From positions 124,001 through 188,000 of the forward strand of contig NZ_JHVM01000003.1 of assembly GCF_000620145.1 (NCBI RefSeq): a DNA stretch of 64,000 nucleotides. Reading direction: 5' to 3'. Positions 47,730-57,801 of this stretch are shown in pieces. The stretch is from Deefgea rivuli DSM 18356. GTDB lineage: Bacteria > Pseudomonadota > Gammaproteobacteria > Burkholderiales > Chitinibacteraceae. The notes below the pieces were generated by a model. That model was not told the DNA's origin, ran no database searches, and was given only the letters and a program-made list of their open reading frames with translations. A program made the position numbers and the translations under genes. Each line of letters begins with the position of its first letter. The stretch's first letter is position 1.

Positions 47730-48434
47730 CTACTGACTCATCTCAACGATTCCGCCTTGCTGCGCGATGCCCGTGATAATTTTACCTTTATCAAGACGTA
47801 TACGCACCGGCTGACCTTCCGCAGCGCTACTCATGGCAATACCCTCGTTAGTGATTTCAAGTCCATCTTGACGGAAAATAATTTTCACTTTTTGATTTTG
47901 TGTAATCACCATTGCTGCACGTAATTGTTCTTGTCGTAGTGCCTGACCCGCAGCAACGGGACTATTCAATGCGCGCCCCAGTACGGCATTCGGATCCAAA
48001 ATGACCGAGCCGGGCAGGGTGCCCAAATCACCTTGCTGCATTGCTATGTCGCCAGTGCTCAATTCTTGATTCGCCGCTAACGGGCGCGCAGCAATAGCAT
48101 AATTAACCATAATGCTAATTTTGACTGGGAGGTTAAAGCTCCAACTCGCACCCTCAATACATTTGACGCGTAGCATGGTGTTACCCACTAAACGATAACC
48201 GGAGGGCGTACTGATTTCTCGCTGCTTGCAGCCATCCAGCTTCAAGCGAGAATCAATTGGCCGCGCTTCAAACGCCACTGCGCCCGGACTATTGCTGAGC
48301 GCAGCACTCAGCCAATCATTCACCTCCCGCGTAATCACGGCCAAATCTTGATTTGGTGTCGCCGCGATTGCGGTTGGCATTGCCGACATTACGCCGCTCA
48401 ATAACAAGAAACCATAGAGTGTTTTTTTTCGCAT
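47730..48434 (-). CDS. flgA: Flagellar P-ring assembly chaperone FlgA
   Basis: This 234-residue protein has a Sec signal peptide (MRKKTLYGFLLLSG ... TAIA) and the SAF/FlgA domain (about 110-230), with GDIAMQQGDLGTLPGSVI, PVAAGQALRQEQL and IRLDKGKIITGIAQ. FlgA helps polymerise the periplasmic P ring. No flgM, flgB or other flagellar gene is near, so the gene is isolated from the flagellar cluster. A TATAAT lies eight bases upstream of the start on the minus strand (48447-48442). Confidence 0.93.
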   Translation of the reverse strand: MRKKTLYGFLLLSGVMSAMPTAIAATPNQDLAVITREVNDWLSAALSNSPGAVAFEARPIDSRLKLDGCKQREISTPSGYRLVGNTMLRVKCIEGASWSFNLPVKISIMVNYAIAARPLAANQELSTGDIAMQQGDLGTLPGSVILDPNAVLGRALNSPVAAGQALRQEQLRAAMVITQNQKVKIIFRQDGLEITNEGIAMSSAAEGQPVRIRLDKGKIITGIAQQGGIVEMSQ

Positions 48435-48504
48435 AGCGCAAATTATAGTCGCATCGCGCGCCTTAGCCTACAATCGATATTTTTCTTAGGTTTCTATTGG
48501 TTAC

Positions 48505-49986
48505 ATGATGCTAGAAATGCTGTTTGGAGTGACGACACTCGTGGTTTTGCTGGCAGGTGTTTTAGTGGTGAGCCGCCTGCACAACCTTGCAAATTCACAG
48601 CGCGAAGTGCTTGAGACACTAACGCAAGACTTAGAATCCAAGCACCGAGAAATGCTCAACGACCTGCATCAGGGTATGAGCAAACAAACCGAAGCGATGC
48701 AGCAGGGCTTAGTGCAGCACGGCAGCCTGCTCAATGAAGCGGTCAATCGTTCTAGTGATCGGCTGCGCGACAGCATGAGCGAATCTTTTGAGCGTCTACG
48801 CCTCAGTGTCGGCAATGAAATGAAAGAAAGTCGCGAAACAATTTCTCGTCTGCAAACCATCCAGAGCGAAGCTTTATCGACACTACGCCTGACTTTGGTC
48901 GCTAGTTTGGGCGAGTCACGCGAGCAAATGCTCAAGCAATTGGGCGATATTTCGGGGGTTTTGCAAGGCAAGCAAGACGCGCTGCGCGAAGATATGCTGC
49001 TCAAACTTTCAACCATGCTCGCTGAGCAATCCAAGCGTGAAATGGAGCAATTGCAAGCGGCGTTGCAACAATCATCGCTCGCGCTAACAACGAGTGTGGG
49101 TGAATTGACCAAAGCAACCGATGCGCGTCTCGGTGAAATTTCCGGCAAAGTCACCGAGCGACTGGATGAAGGTTTTAAGAAAACCAATGAAACTTTTGCC
49201 AACGTGATGGCGCGCCTAGCAACGATTGATGAAGCACAAAAGAAAATTGATGGTTTGACGACCAATGTCGTGAGCTTGCAAGAATTGCTTGGCGACAAAC
49301 GGAGTCGCGGCGCATTTGGTGAGGTTCAACTGGAGCATTTAGTGAGTAATGTCTTGCCTGCGCAAGTGTACGAGCTACAAGCGACCTTACCCGGTGGCGT
49401 GCGCGTGGATTGCTTGCTCAAGTTACCTGAGCCAACGGGTACGGTTGCAGTTGATTCGAAATTTCCACTCGAAAACTACCATCGCATGTTTGGTGGCGAT
49501 ATGGATAAAGCCACCGCAACACGTTTTTTCAAAGCCGACGTTAAAAAACACATTGACGATATTGCCAATAAATACATCATTGCCAGTGTCACTGCCGATG
49601 GCGCGGTGATGTTTATCCCAGCCGAGGCCGTGTTTGCTGAAATTCACGGTTATCACCCCGAACTGGTCGAATACGCGATGAAACGCCGCGTCTGGATTGT
49701 GTCGCCAACCACCTTGATGGCGGTGCTCAATACCGCGCGCGCGGTAATTAAAGACGTCGAAACGCGTAAGCAAGTGCATATTATTAAAGATTCGCTCGGG
49801 CGTTTGGCGCAAGAATTCGGCCGCTTTGATAAACGCATGAAAAATCTCGCCACGCATATCCGCCAAGCACACGAAGACGTGCAAGACGTTAGCGTCACGA
49901 GCGAAAAAATCTCTCGACAATTTAGCAATATTGAGCAAGTGCAGCTGGAAGGTGAGGTGATTGAACCGCTTGCTTTAATTGAGTGA
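48505..49986 (+). CDS. rmuC: RmuC-family recombination-limiting protein
   Basis: This 493-residue protein has an N-terminal hydrophobic helix, a long coiled coil (about 25-245, rich in Gln, Glu and Leu) and a C-terminal nuclease-like RmuC domain (about 255-470) with RGAFGEVQLEHLVSNVLP and VDSKFPLENYHRMF. RmuC reduces inversions at short repeats in E. coli. The start is the ATG at 48505 or the adjacent one at 48508. Confidence 0.93.
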   Translation: MMLEMLFGVTTLVVLLAGVLVVSRLHNLANSQREVLETLTQDLESKHREMLNDLHQGMSKQTEAMQQGLVQHGSLLNEAVNRSSDRLRDSMSESFERLRLSVGNEMKESRETISRLQTIQSEALSTLRLTLVASLGESREQMLKQLGDISGVLQGKQDALREDMLLKLSTMLAEQSKREMEQLQAALQQSSLALTTSVGELTKATDARLGEISGKVTERLDEGFKKTNETFANVMARLATIDEAQKKIDGLTTNVVSLQELLGDKRSRGAFGEVQLEHLVSNVLPAQVYELQATLPGGVRVDCLLKLPEPTGTVAVDSKFPLENYHRMFGGDMDKATATRFFKADVKKHIDDIANKYIIASVTADGAVMFIPAEAVFAEIHGYHPELVEYAMKRRVWIVSPTTLMAVLNTARAVIKDVETRKQVHIIKDSLGRLAQEFGRFDKRMKNLATHIRQAHEDVQDVSVTSEKISRQFSNIEQVQLEGEVIEPLALIE

Positions 49987-49987
49987 T

Positions 49988-50032
49988 GTATATGCTTGCG
50001 GCCATTATTAACAAATGGCTACAAGCATATAC
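49988..50032. repeat. Palindrome family A, copy 8
   Basis: The outer arms GTATATGCTTG/CAAGCATATAC and inner arms GCCATT/AATGGC are both perfect. It starts two bases after the rmuC stop codon. Confidence 0.85.
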
Positions 50033-50233
50033 CTATTGTTTATTAAAATAATTTAATAAAAAACGGAAGTGCTTCTATTTGGCGTAATCGAGCGCTCTGC
50101 ACTTTACTTGCCTTTGCGCTGAACAACCGCGCGCAGTCAAAATTAACTCTTTATTGATACGGCATCGCTGTGTTTGCGTAACCTGTAACAAGCCTCAAGC
50201 GAATGTAGTCGCCAAATTTCGCCTACTGTTTAG

Positions 50234-50262
50234 TTCACAGCGGGGGCGTCTACAGGTAAAAT
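50234..50262 (+). promoter_or_regulatory. Predicted acnB promoter
   Basis: TTCACA (50234-50239) and TAAAAT (50257-50262) are separated by 17 bases, each matching five of six consensus positions. The leader would be about 55 bases. Confidence 0.5.
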
Positions 50263-50321
50263 GGTATTGATTTGCTTTTGATCAAGTTTTACCCCCTTTC
50301 AAATTTAATAAAGGTATCGCC

Positions 50322-52907
50322 GTGTTAGTAGCCTACCGTCAACATGTTGCTGAGCGCGCCGCGCAAGGCATCGCACCACTGCCATTGTCTGCACAACAAA
50401 CCGCTGATTTGATCGCTTTGTTGCAAAACCCACCCGCAGGCGAAGAAGCCTTTTTGCTCGATCTGATCACACACCGCGTTCCAGCGGGTGTGGATGATGC
50501 CGCTAAAGTCAAAGCCGCGTTTTTAGCTGCTGTTGCCAGCGGTGCAGATACCTGTGCCTTGATTTCTCGCGCCAAAGCGGTTGAGTTGCTCGCCACGATG
50601 CTTGGCGGCTTTAATATCAAGCCACAAATTGACTTGCTCGGCGACGCTGAAGTGGGCGCGATTGCTGCTGCTGGCCTGAAAAACACCTTGTTGATGTTTG
50701 ATTATTTCCACGACGTCAAAGAATTGGCGGACGCAGGCAATGCGAATGCCAAGTCAGTCTTGCAATCTTGGGCGGATGCCGAATGGTTTACGAGCCGTCC
50801 AGAAGTGCCGGCACAAGTCACTGTGACTGTATTTAAAGTAACGGGCGAAACCAATACCGATGATTTGTCGCCGGCACCCGATGCTTGGTCGCGCCCAGAC
50901 ATTCCATTGCATGCTTTAGCAATGCTGAAAAACCCACGCGAAGGCATCAATCCAGACGTGCCGGGCGCAGTTGGCCCAATGAAACAAATTGTTGAGTTGC
51001 AAGCAAAAGGCCACCCAATCGCCTATGTTGGCGACGTGGTTGGTACTGGCTCAAGCCGCAAATCAGCGACCAATTCAGTACTGTGGTGGACTGGCGACGA
51101 CATCCCGTTCGTACCGAACAAACGCTTTGGTGGCTATTGCATCGGTGGCAAAATTGCTCCTATTTTCTTCAATACGATGGAAGATGCAGGTGCATTACCA
51201 ATTGAATTCGATGTAACGAATTTGAATATGGGCGACGTGATCACGATTTACCCGTACGAAGGCAAAGTCGAAAAAGACGGTCAAGTCGTTACAACGTTTG
51301 AACTTAAAACTGAAGTACTACTCGACGAAGTACGCGCCGGCGGCCGGATTAACTTGATTATTGGTCGTGGTTTGACGTCAAAAGCGCGCGAAGCACTTGG
51401 CTTGCCAGCTTCAACGATTTTCCGCTTGCCGCAAGATCCAGCCGCATCAACCAAAGGCTTTACACAAGCGCAAAAAATGGTTGGTCGTGCGTGTGGTTTG
51501 CCAGAAGGCCAAGGCGTTCGCCCAGGCACTTACTGCGAACCAAAAATGACTTCGGTTGGCTCGCAAGATACAACAGGCCCAATGACGCGCGATGAGTTGA
51601 AAGATTTGGCTTGTCTTGGCTTCTCGGCGGATTTGGTGATGCAATCGTTCTGCCACACTGCTGCGTATCCAAAACCAGTTGACGTAAAAACTCACCACAC
51701 ATTGCCAGAATTTATCCGCAATCGCGGCGGCGTTTCATTGCGCCCAGGCGATGGCGTAATCCACTCATGGCTGAACCGCATGTTGTTGCCGGATACTGTA
51801 GGCACTGGTGGCGATTCGCACACTCGTTTCCCAATCGGCATTTCATTCCCAGCCGGTTCTGGCTTGGTGGCGTTTGCTGCTGCGACTGGCGTGATGCCAC
51901 TTGATATGCCTGAATCAATTTTGGTGCGTTTCAAAGGAGAATTGCAGCCCGGCATCACTTTGCGTGACTTGGTGAATGCGATTCCTTTGTACGCCATCAA
52001 GGCAGGCTTGTTGACTGTTGCGAAAGCCGGCAAGAAAAACATTTTCTCTGGTCGTATCCTTGAAATCGAAGGTTTGCCAACACTTAAAGTTGAACAAGCA
52101 TTTGAATTGACCGATGCCTCAGCAGAGCGCTCGGCAGCAGGTTGCTCGGTTCGTTTGGATAAAGAGCCAATCATTGAATACCTCAATTCAAATATCGTTT
52201 TGTTGAAATCAATGATCACCAACGGTTATGGCGATGCGAAGACTTTGGCGCGCCGTGTTGCAAGCATGGAAAGCTGGTTGGCAAATCCAAGTTTGATCGA
52301 GCCAGATGCGGATGCAGAATACGCCGCGATTATCGAAATCGATTTGGCTGACGTGAAAGAGCCAATCTTGGCTTGCCCGAACGATCCAGACGACGTGAAA
52401 ATTTTGTCTGAAGTGGCTGGCACCAAGATTGATGAAGTGTTTATCGGCTCTTGCATGACCAATATCGGTCACTTCCGCGCAGCAGGTAAATTGCTGGAAG
52501 GTAAGCGTGATTTGCCAACGAAACTGTGGATCGCGCCGCCGACCAAAATGGATGCTGAGCAACTAACTGCCGAAGGTTACTATGGTACGTTTGGCGCAGC
52601 TGGCGCGCGGACTGAAATGCCAGGTTGCTCATTATGCATGGGTAATCAAGCACAAGTTCGTGAAGGCGCGACTGTGGTGTCGACTTCAACGCGTAACTTC
52701 CCGAATCGCTTGGGTAAAAACACCAACGTGTATTTGTCGTCGGCTGAATTGGCGGCGATTGCATCACGTTTGGGCCGCATCCCAACTGTTGCGGAATACA
52801 TGGCAGATGTGGCTGTACTCGACAGCAAATCAGCAGAAGTTTATCAATACCTAAACTTCAACCAAATCGAGTCTTACCAAGCCGAAGCGGATAAAGCGAC
52901 CGTTTAA
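50322..52907 (+). CDS. acnB: Aconitate hydratase B
   Basis: This 861-residue TCA-cycle enzyme isomerises citrate and isocitrate. The N-terminal HEAT-like domain starts [19 protein letters not shown], as in other AcnB proteins; cluster cysteines lie in [15 protein letters not shown] (about 710) and [12 protein letters not shown] (about 768 and 771). The start is GTG with AAAGGT upstream. It is a single-gene unit closed by a strong terminator. Confidence 0.98.
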   Translation: MLVAYRQHVAERAAQGIAPLPLSAQQTADLIALLQNPPAGEEAFLLDLITHRVPAGVDDAAKVKAAFLAAVASGADTCALISRAKAVELLATMLGGFNIKPQIDLLGDAEVGAIAAAGLKNTLLMFDYFHDVKELADAGNANAKSVLQSWADAEWFTSRPEVPAQVTVTVFKVTGETNTDDLSPAPDAWSRPDIPLHALAMLKNPREGINPDVPGAVGPMKQIVELQAKGHPIAYVGDVVGTGSSRKSATNSVLWWTGDDIPFVPNKRFGGYCIGGKIAPIFFNTMEDAGALPIEFDVTNLNMGDVITIYPYEGKVEKDGQVVTTFELKTEVLLDEVRAGGRINLIIGRGLTSKAREALGLPASTIFRLPQDPAASTKGFTQAQKMVGRACGLPEGQGVRPGTYCEPKMTSVGSQDTTGPMTRDELKDLACLGFSADLVMQSFCHTAAYPKPVDVKTHHTLPEFIRNRGGVSLRPGDGVIHSWLNRMLLPDTVGTGGDSHTRFPIGISFPAGSGLVAFAAATGVMPLDMPESILVRFKGELQPGITLRDLVNAIPLYAIKAGLLTVAKAGKKNIFSGRILEIEGLPTLKVEQAFELTDASAERSAAGCSVRLDKEPIIEYLNSNIVLLKSMITNGYGDAKTLARRVASMESWLANPSLIEPDADAEYAAIIEIDLADVKEPILACPNDPDDVKILSEVAGTKIDEVFIGSCMTNIGHFRAAGKLLEGKRDLPTKLWIAPPTKMDAEQLTAEGYYGTFGAAGARTEMPGCSLCMGNQAQVREGATVVSTSTRNFPNRLGKNTNVYLSSAELAAIASRLGRIPTVAEYMADVAVLDSKSAEVYQYLNFNQIESYQAEADKATV

Positions 52908-52921
52908 TTACGGCCTTGACC

Positions 52922-52949
52922 AATAGCCCGCTCCGGCGGGCTATTTTTT
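52922..52949 (+). terminator. acnB terminator
   Basis: The 10-bp stem AATAGCCCGC/GCGGGCTATT has a 4-base loop and is followed by four more T residues. Confidence 0.9.
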
Positions 52950-53139
52950 CGCCTAAGCATTTCTTTTGAAATGGTTTTTTGCTTGCCCGAGCAGGGCAAT
53001 TCGGGCAGAATTGACGCCTTTTTCGGATCAAGTCGCACGATTTGATATTTTATTAGCATTAATGGCTTGCCCACCCATCGGGCGCCGGCTGTATTGGCGA
53101 ACAAAGTGGCAAGACCTTCTAGCCCAGGAGGTATTGGAC

Positions 53140-54279
53140 ATGTCCAATCTGGCTACAGCACCGACCCTTGTGAAACCCGCGGTCGAGCTGGACTTAGCAA
53201 CACCACTCCCATCACTACCTGTTTCCGCCTATTTTGATGAGGCACTGTTCAAGCAAGAGCTAGCACAGTTGTTTTCTAATGGACCCCGTTATATTGGTCA
53301 TGAGCTGATGGTGCCCGAAATCGGCGATTACCATGTTCTTGAATCCAGTAATGGCGCGCGCTATTTAAAGCACACCGATCAAGGTGTGAAATTACTCTCT
53401 AATATTTGTCGACATCGCCAAGCCAAAATGCTCGACGGCCGTGGCAGCTCGGCGCACACCGTTTGCCCTTTGCATCGCTGGACTTATGACCAACACGGCC
53501 AATTACTGGGCGCACCGCATTTTTCAAATAAACCTTGCCTACACCTACCTGAAACTCAATTGCAGAGCTGGAATGGTTTATTGTTTGAGTCTGGACGCGA
53601 CATTGAGCGCGACTTGAAAAACCTGGGCGTACGTGAAGACCTCGATTTTTCCAAGTATGTTTTTCACAGCGTGATGGTGGATGAATACGAAGGCAACTGG
53701 AAAACCTTTATCGAGGTGTATCTCGAGGATTACCACGTTGTGCCATTTCACCCTGGCCTCGGCAAATTTGTTGATTGCAATGAATTAAAGTGGGAATTTG
53801 GCGAGTGGTATTCGGTGCAAACCGTCGGCGTACACCATGAATTAGCGCGCCCTGGCTCAAAAGTTTACCAAGACTGGCACGATCAAGTGAAGCGCTATGC
53901 CAAAGGCAAAACGCCAAAGCATGGTGCAATTTGGCTCACTTACTACCCGAACATTACCGTTGAATGGTATCCGCACACACTGGTGATTTCGACCATCATC
54001 CCAACTGGGCCGCGCAGCTATAAAAATGTCGTCGAGTTTTACTACCCCGAAGATATTGCCTATTTCGAGCCGGACTTTATCGCCGCCGAACAGGCCGCGT
54101 ACGCCGAAACGGCGGTGGAAGACGTTGAAATCATCAATCGAATGGAAGCAGGGCGCAGCATTTTATACGCCGAAGGGCGTAATGAAGTGGGGCCTTACCA
54201 AAGCCCGATGGAGGATGGCATGCGGCATTTTCACCAGTTTTTACGTCGCGAACTGGGTGACTTCATTCCAAAGGGATGA
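53140..54279 (+). CDS. Rieske 2Fe-2S ring-hydroxylating oxygenase, alpha subunit-like
   Basis: This 379-residue protein has an N-terminal Rieske domain with ligands in CRHRQ and CPLHRW (about residues 90-115) and a C-terminal catalytic domain with the mononuclear iron motif NWKTFIEVYLEDYHVVPFHPG (about 190-205, two histidines). It resembles stand-alone oxygenases such as VanA- or choline monooxygenase-type proteins. No reductase or beta subunit is nearby, so the electron donor is encoded elsewhere. The ATG at 53140 has a perfect AGGAGG site; the frame from 52966 is rejected. The substrate is unknown. Confidence 0.88.
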   Translation: MSNLATAPTLVKPAVELDLATPLPSLPVSAYFDEALFKQELAQLFSNGPRYIGHELMVPEIGDYHVLESSNGARYLKHTDQGVKLLSNICRHRQAKMLDGRGSSAHTVCPLHRWTYDQHGQLLGAPHFSNKPCLHLPETQLQSWNGLLFESGRDIERDLKNLGVREDLDFSKYVFHSVMVDEYEGNWKTFIEVYLEDYHVVPFHPGLGKFVDCNELKWEFGEWYSVQTVGVHHELARPGSKVYQDWHDQVKRYAKGKTPKHGAIWLTYYPNITVEWYPHTLVISTIIPTGPRSYKNVVEFYYPEDIAYFEPDFIAAEQAAYAETAVEDVEIINRMEAGRSILYAEGRNEVGPYQSPMEDGMRHFHQFLRRELGDFIPKG

Positions 54280-54300
54280 CGCAATTAGTCATCTTCAGAC

Positions 54301-54323
54301 AAAGCGGCTTCGGCCGCTTTTTT
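54301..54323 (+). terminator. Terminator after the Rieske oxygenase
   Basis: The 8-bp stem AAAGCGGC/GCCGCTTT has a TTCG tetraloop and is followed by three further T residues. Confidence 0.85.
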
Positions 54324-54351
54324 ATTCAATCGACATGCAATCGAGTATGAT

Positions 54352-54399
54352 GGGTATATCAATGAAGTCATTGCTTTACAAAAGCCATAGGCTAATACC
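54352..54399. repeat. Palindrome family A, degenerate copy
   Basis: It begins GGGTAT and ends AATACC at matching distance, with GTCATT and AGCCAT inside, but the arms pair poorly. It overlaps the region just before the EamA gene. Confidence 0.35.
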
Positions 54400-55293
54400 T
54401 TGTCAATAATACAAAGAACAACTCATTTCTGCAAAAACTCCGGTTCGTTCTGGATGATTTTGGCTGGTTTGTCTTTTGGCTTTATGGGCGTTTTTGTCAA
54501 AATTGGCGCTGAGACACTCAGCACTGCCGAACTTGTCTTTTATCGCTGCGCGGCAGGGTTGATCGTCATTAGCTTAATGACTTTACCGCGCAGGCAATCA
54601 TTCAAAGTAAGTCCAGCAATGCTGCGCTTGCATTTATCTCGCAGCATTTCGGGCTTTATCGCCTTGTTATTTTATTTTTATGCCATCAGCCAACTACCGC
54701 TTCCGACAGCGGTGACACTTAATTACACCTCACCTTTATTCTTTGTCTTTTTAGTTCTGCTACAGCAAAAGAAATGGCCGCAATGGCAATTACTGTGCAG
54801 CGTTGCACTTGGGTTTGTTGGCGTCGTTTTATTATTAAAACCGACATTTAGTGCGGCGCAGTGGTTACCCGGTATTTTAGGTCTACTCTCTGGATTCTTG
54901 GCCAGCGTAGCCTACTTAAACGTGAATGAGCTGGGCAAAGCGGGTGAGCCTGAATGGCGGACGGTGTTTTATTTCTCTCTAGTCTCGACACTCGGAGCGG
55001 GAATTTTAATGGCATTTCAGTCGACAAGCCTGCATCGACCCGATTTAAGCGGATGGTTGGTTATTTTAGGCATGGGAATCACCGCAACGCTCGCGCAGCT
55101 CTCAATGACACGCGCTTATCGCAAAGGTCGCTCCATGGTTGTTGTGAGTTTGGCCTATCTGACAGTACTGTTCTCAACTTTACTCAGCTGGATCATTTGG
55201 GGCGCAAGCCCGAGTGCAAGCGCTATTTTGGCGATGTTGCTGATTGTTGGAGCAGGGATTTGGTCGAGCGCGACACGTTCACAACGCGCATAG
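54400..55293 (+). CDS. EamA/DMT-family transporter
   Basis: This 297-residue inner-membrane protein has ten predicted helices in two EamA repeats; the first begins WMILAGLSFGFMGVFVKIGAE. These transporters export metabolites or amino acids; the substrate is unknown. The start is uncertain: the TTG at 54400 gives an 18-residue lead before helix 1, while the ATG at 54454 would start inside helix 1. No good ribosome site is seen for either. It follows the Rieske gene but a terminator separates them. Confidence 0.85.
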   Translation: MSIIQRTTHFCKNSGSFWMILAGLSFGFMGVFVKIGAETLSTAELVFYRCAAGLIVISLMTLPRRQSFKVSPAMLRLHLSRSISGFIALLFYFYAISQLPLPTAVTLNYTSPLFFVFLVLLQQKKWPQWQLLCSVALGFVGVVLLLKPTFSAAQWLPGILGLLSGFLASVAYLNVNELGKAGEPEWRTVFYFSLVSTLGAGILMAFQSTSLHRPDLSGWLVILGMGITATLAQLSMTRAYRKGRSMVVVSLAYLTVLFSTLLSWIIWGASPSASAILAMLLIVGAGIWSSATRSQRA

Positions 55294-55351
55294 CGCCACG
55301 GTTTGCGCCGTGACGGCAAGCGGTTAGAATAGACCACTTAAGGGAGTGCTT

Positions 55352-56110
55352 ATGCGTTTTTTAGTTAGCAATGATGATGGCTATTTTTCACCCGGAATTG
55401 CAGCACTTGCAATGGCTTTGGGCGATCTGGGCGACACGTTTGTGTGTGCTCCAGAGCGAGATCGCAGCGGTGCAAGCAATTCACTCACCTTGGATCGGCC
55501 ACTTTCCGTACGTCAAGCCGCCTCGGGGTTTCATTATGTTAACGGCACGCCGACCGACTGCATTCATTTGGCCGCCACAGGCTTAATGAGCGAGCGCCCC
55601 GATATGGTCGTCTCTGGCATTAACCATGGCGCCAATATGGGAGATGATACGATTTATTCTGGTACGGTCGCCGCTGCAACGGAAGGCTTTCTGCTAGGCA
55701 TTCCCGCGATTGCAATTTCATTGGCGTCACACAATCCCGTTCATTTTGAAACTGCGGCTCGTGTTGCAGCGGATTTAGTAAAGCGTTTTATGCAAGAACC
55801 ATTTCGCGGCGCTGTATTGCTGAATGTGAATGTACCTGATGTGCCATACGAATCCTTATCCGGCACTAAAGTCACGCGTCTAGGCCGCCGTCACAAATCC
55901 GCGCCCGTTATTCGCTCAGAAAATCCGCGTGGCGATACCATTTGGTGGGTCGGTCCGATTGGCAAGGTCGCCGATGCCAGCACGGGCACTGACTTTGACG
56001 CCATCGCCAATGGCTATGTGTCAATCACACCATTATCGGTCGATTTAACGGCGCATGAGCAACTAGAATTTATCTCGACATGGGTTAACGGAGCCAACGC
56101 GTCATGCTAG
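55352..56110 (+). CDS. surE: 5'/3'-nucleotidase SurE
   Basis: This 252-residue survival protein is a metal-dependent nucleoside monophosphatase. It has the N-terminal [12 protein letters not shown] with metal-binding Asp-Asp, [15 protein letters not shown] and [23 protein letters not shown]. The ATG at 55352 has AGGGAG upstream. It starts the surE-pcm-nlpD-rpoS stationary-phase cluster. Confidence 0.97.
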   Translation: MRFLVSNDDGYFSPGIAALAMALGDLGDTFVCAPERDRSGASNSLTLDRPLSVRQAASGFHYVNGTPTDCIHLAATGLMSERPDMVVSGINHGANMGDDTIYSGTVAAATEGFLLGIPAIAISLASHNPVHFETAARVAADLVKRFMQEPFRGAVLLNVNVPDVPYESLSGTKVTRLGRRHKSAPVIRSENPRGDTIWWVGPIGKVADASTGTDFDAIANGYVSITPLSVDLTAHEQLEFISTWVNGANASC

Positions 56111-56754
56111 CGCAAGGCAGCGGCATGACATCGGTGCGCACCCGCACGCGCATGATTGAGCGACTTCGGGCACAGGGCATCTGTGACGAGAAGGTTTTGG
56201 CTGTAATGGGCCAGGTGCCTCGCCATGCCTTTGTCGACGAGGCTTTAGCGCATAAGGCGTATGATGATTTGTCATTGCCGATTGGTTTTGGGCAAACAAT
56301 CTCACAGCCTTATATTGTTGCGCGCATGTCCGAGCTGGTTTTTGCGGTACCACAGCATCGCAATGTACTGGAAATTGGCACTGGTTGTGGCTACCAGACC
56401 AGTATATTGTCCAAACTATTTAAAACAGTTCACAGTATCGAGCGCGTTGGTGGTTTGGTGCGCAATACACGCGATCGTTTGAGCTCACTAGAAATTCACA
56501 ATGCACGCCTACGACACGCCGACGGCAGCAGGGGCCTACCTGACCTAGCGCCGTTTGATGCCATTCTCATTACCGCAGCAGCGCCCATCGTGCCGGAAAA
56601 TCTGATGGATCAATTGGCGATGGGGGGCAGGCTGGTCTTTCCGGTGGGTGATGTCGACCAAGAGTTACGAATGATTGAACGTGTCGACGATGGTTTTACT
56701 GAAACTCGTTTAGAGAAGGTCAAGTTCGTTCCTTTACTGCCTGGCATCGCCTGA
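56104..56754 (+). CDS. pcm: Protein-L-isoaspartate O-methyltransferase
   Basis: This 216-residue methyltransferase repairs isoaspartyl residues in aged proteins. It has [17 protein letters not shown] and the SAM motif [15 protein letters not shown]. It overlaps surE by seven bases, the standard pairing. Confidence 0.96.
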   Translation: MLAQGSGMTSVRTRTRMIERLRAQGICDEKVLAVMGQVPRHAFVDEALAHKAYDDLSLPIGFGQTISQPYIVARMSELVFAVPQHRNVLEIGTGCGYQTSILSKLFKTVHSIERVGGLVRNTRDRLSSLEIHNARLRHADGSRGLPDLAPFDAILITAAAPIVPENLMDQLAMGGRLVFPVGDVDQELRMIERVDDGFTETRLEKVKFVPLLPGIA

Positions 56755-56790
56755 TTGGCGATCCAATTTAAGACTTTTAGGAGTATCTGC

Positions 56791-57792
56791 GTGAGCAGCA
56801 TTCGTCTTTGCATATTATCGACCTTGGCGCTGTGTGCGTGCTCTAGCGCGCCCAATGTACCCGCACCCATCGTGGATCGCAGCCAAGTTACCACCCCAAG
56901 CCCTGCAATCACCCCCGCACAACAAACTATTAGCACTGCAAATAATGTTAGCGCCGCAGAAAGCTACACCGTCAAGAAAGGTGACGGCTTGTATCGAATC
57001 GCACTCGACAATGGTGTTGCTTACAAAGATTTGGCGGCATGGAATGGCATCACGGATGTGAATGGACTCAAAATCGGACAGGTTTTACGTCTCACGCCAC
57101 CGAATAGCCAAATCAACTCAGGGGTTGAAGTTCGTCCTTTACAGGATGTTGGCAGCAGTACAGCAGTAACAAACGCCAAAGAATTAACCCCCACTACGGT
57201 CAAAAAATACCCGCGTGCAGTGAAAGAAAGCTACTCCGAACAGGGCGCATCTTCAGTTGCCGCACTCGCCGAAGGTGAAAAAGTTGTTCTAAAACAACAA
57301 AATATTTCGACCCCAGAAAAACCTGTATTGACAAAACCGGCAGCCATTGCGTCGGCAACACCTAAAGTAGAAAACACTGATAAAACAAGCGTTACAGTGG
57401 CATCAAGCCCTACTGAGAGTAATACCTCTGCAACAAATTGGGGTGCACCAACGGCAGGTAAAGTAGTAAGTTCGTTTACGGTTGAGCGCAAGGGCATTGA
57501 TATAGCAGGACAAATGGGGCAATCTATTATTGCGTCAGGGAGTGGTAAGGTCGTTTACGCCGGAGCAGGACTCAGGGGCTACGGAAAAATGATTATTATT
57601 CAGCATAGCGATGGTTTTTTATCGGCTTATGCACATAACAGCAAACTGATCGTCAAAGAAAATGATGTCGTAAAAAAAGGCGAGAAAATCGCTGAAATGG
57701 GCAACACCGATAGCGACCAGGTAAAGCTACACTTCGAGCTTCGTAAGTTTGGTAAGCCGGTTGATCCTAGTAACTATATAAAATTAAACTAG
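56791..57792 (+). CDS. nlpD: NlpD-like lipoprotein with LysM and M23 domains
   Basis: This 333-residue protein starts at GTG with AGGAG nine bases upstream. The N-terminus ends in a lipobox-like LCAC near residue 17. A LysM domain (about 58-102, SYTVKKGDGLYRIA) binds peptidoglycan; a C-terminal LytM domain (about 225-333) reads KGIDIAGQMGQSI, LRGYGKMIIIQHSDG and HFELRKFG. As in E. coli NlpD, the zinc-site histidine before KGIDIAG is missing (VERKGIDIAG), so it is probably an amidase activator rather than an enzyme. It precedes rpoS by nine bases. Confidence 0.93.
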   Translation: MSSIRLCILSTLALCACSSAPNVPAPIVDRSQVTTPSPAITPAQQTISTANNVSAAESYTVKKGDGLYRIALDNGVAYKDLAAWNGITDVNGLKIGQVLRLTPPNSQINSGVEVRPLQDVGSSTAVTNAKELTPTTVKKYPRAVKESYSEQGASSVAALAEGEKVVLKQQNISTPEKPVLTKPAAIASATPKVENTDKTSVTVASSPTESNTSATNWGAPTAGKVVSSFTVERKGIDIAGQMGQSIIASGSGKVVYAGAGLRGYGKMIIIQHSDGFLSAYAHNSKLIVKENDVVKKGEKIAEMGNTDSDQVKLHFELRKFGKPVDPSNYIKLN

Positions 57793-57801
57793 AGACACCT
57801 C

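Larger units (their letters stand above)
49987..50321. other. rmuC-acnB intergenic region (335 bases)
   Basis: It holds palindrome family A copy 8 at its left end, a predicted acnB promoter near 50234-50262 and the acnB leader. I see no gene or RNA motif in the middle (50040-50230). Confidence 0.6.

Noticed and set aside
52966-53139. 58-codon extension of the Rieske oxygenase
   Set aside because: There is an ideal AGGAGG site before the ATG at 53140 and the upstream residues do not resemble the family.
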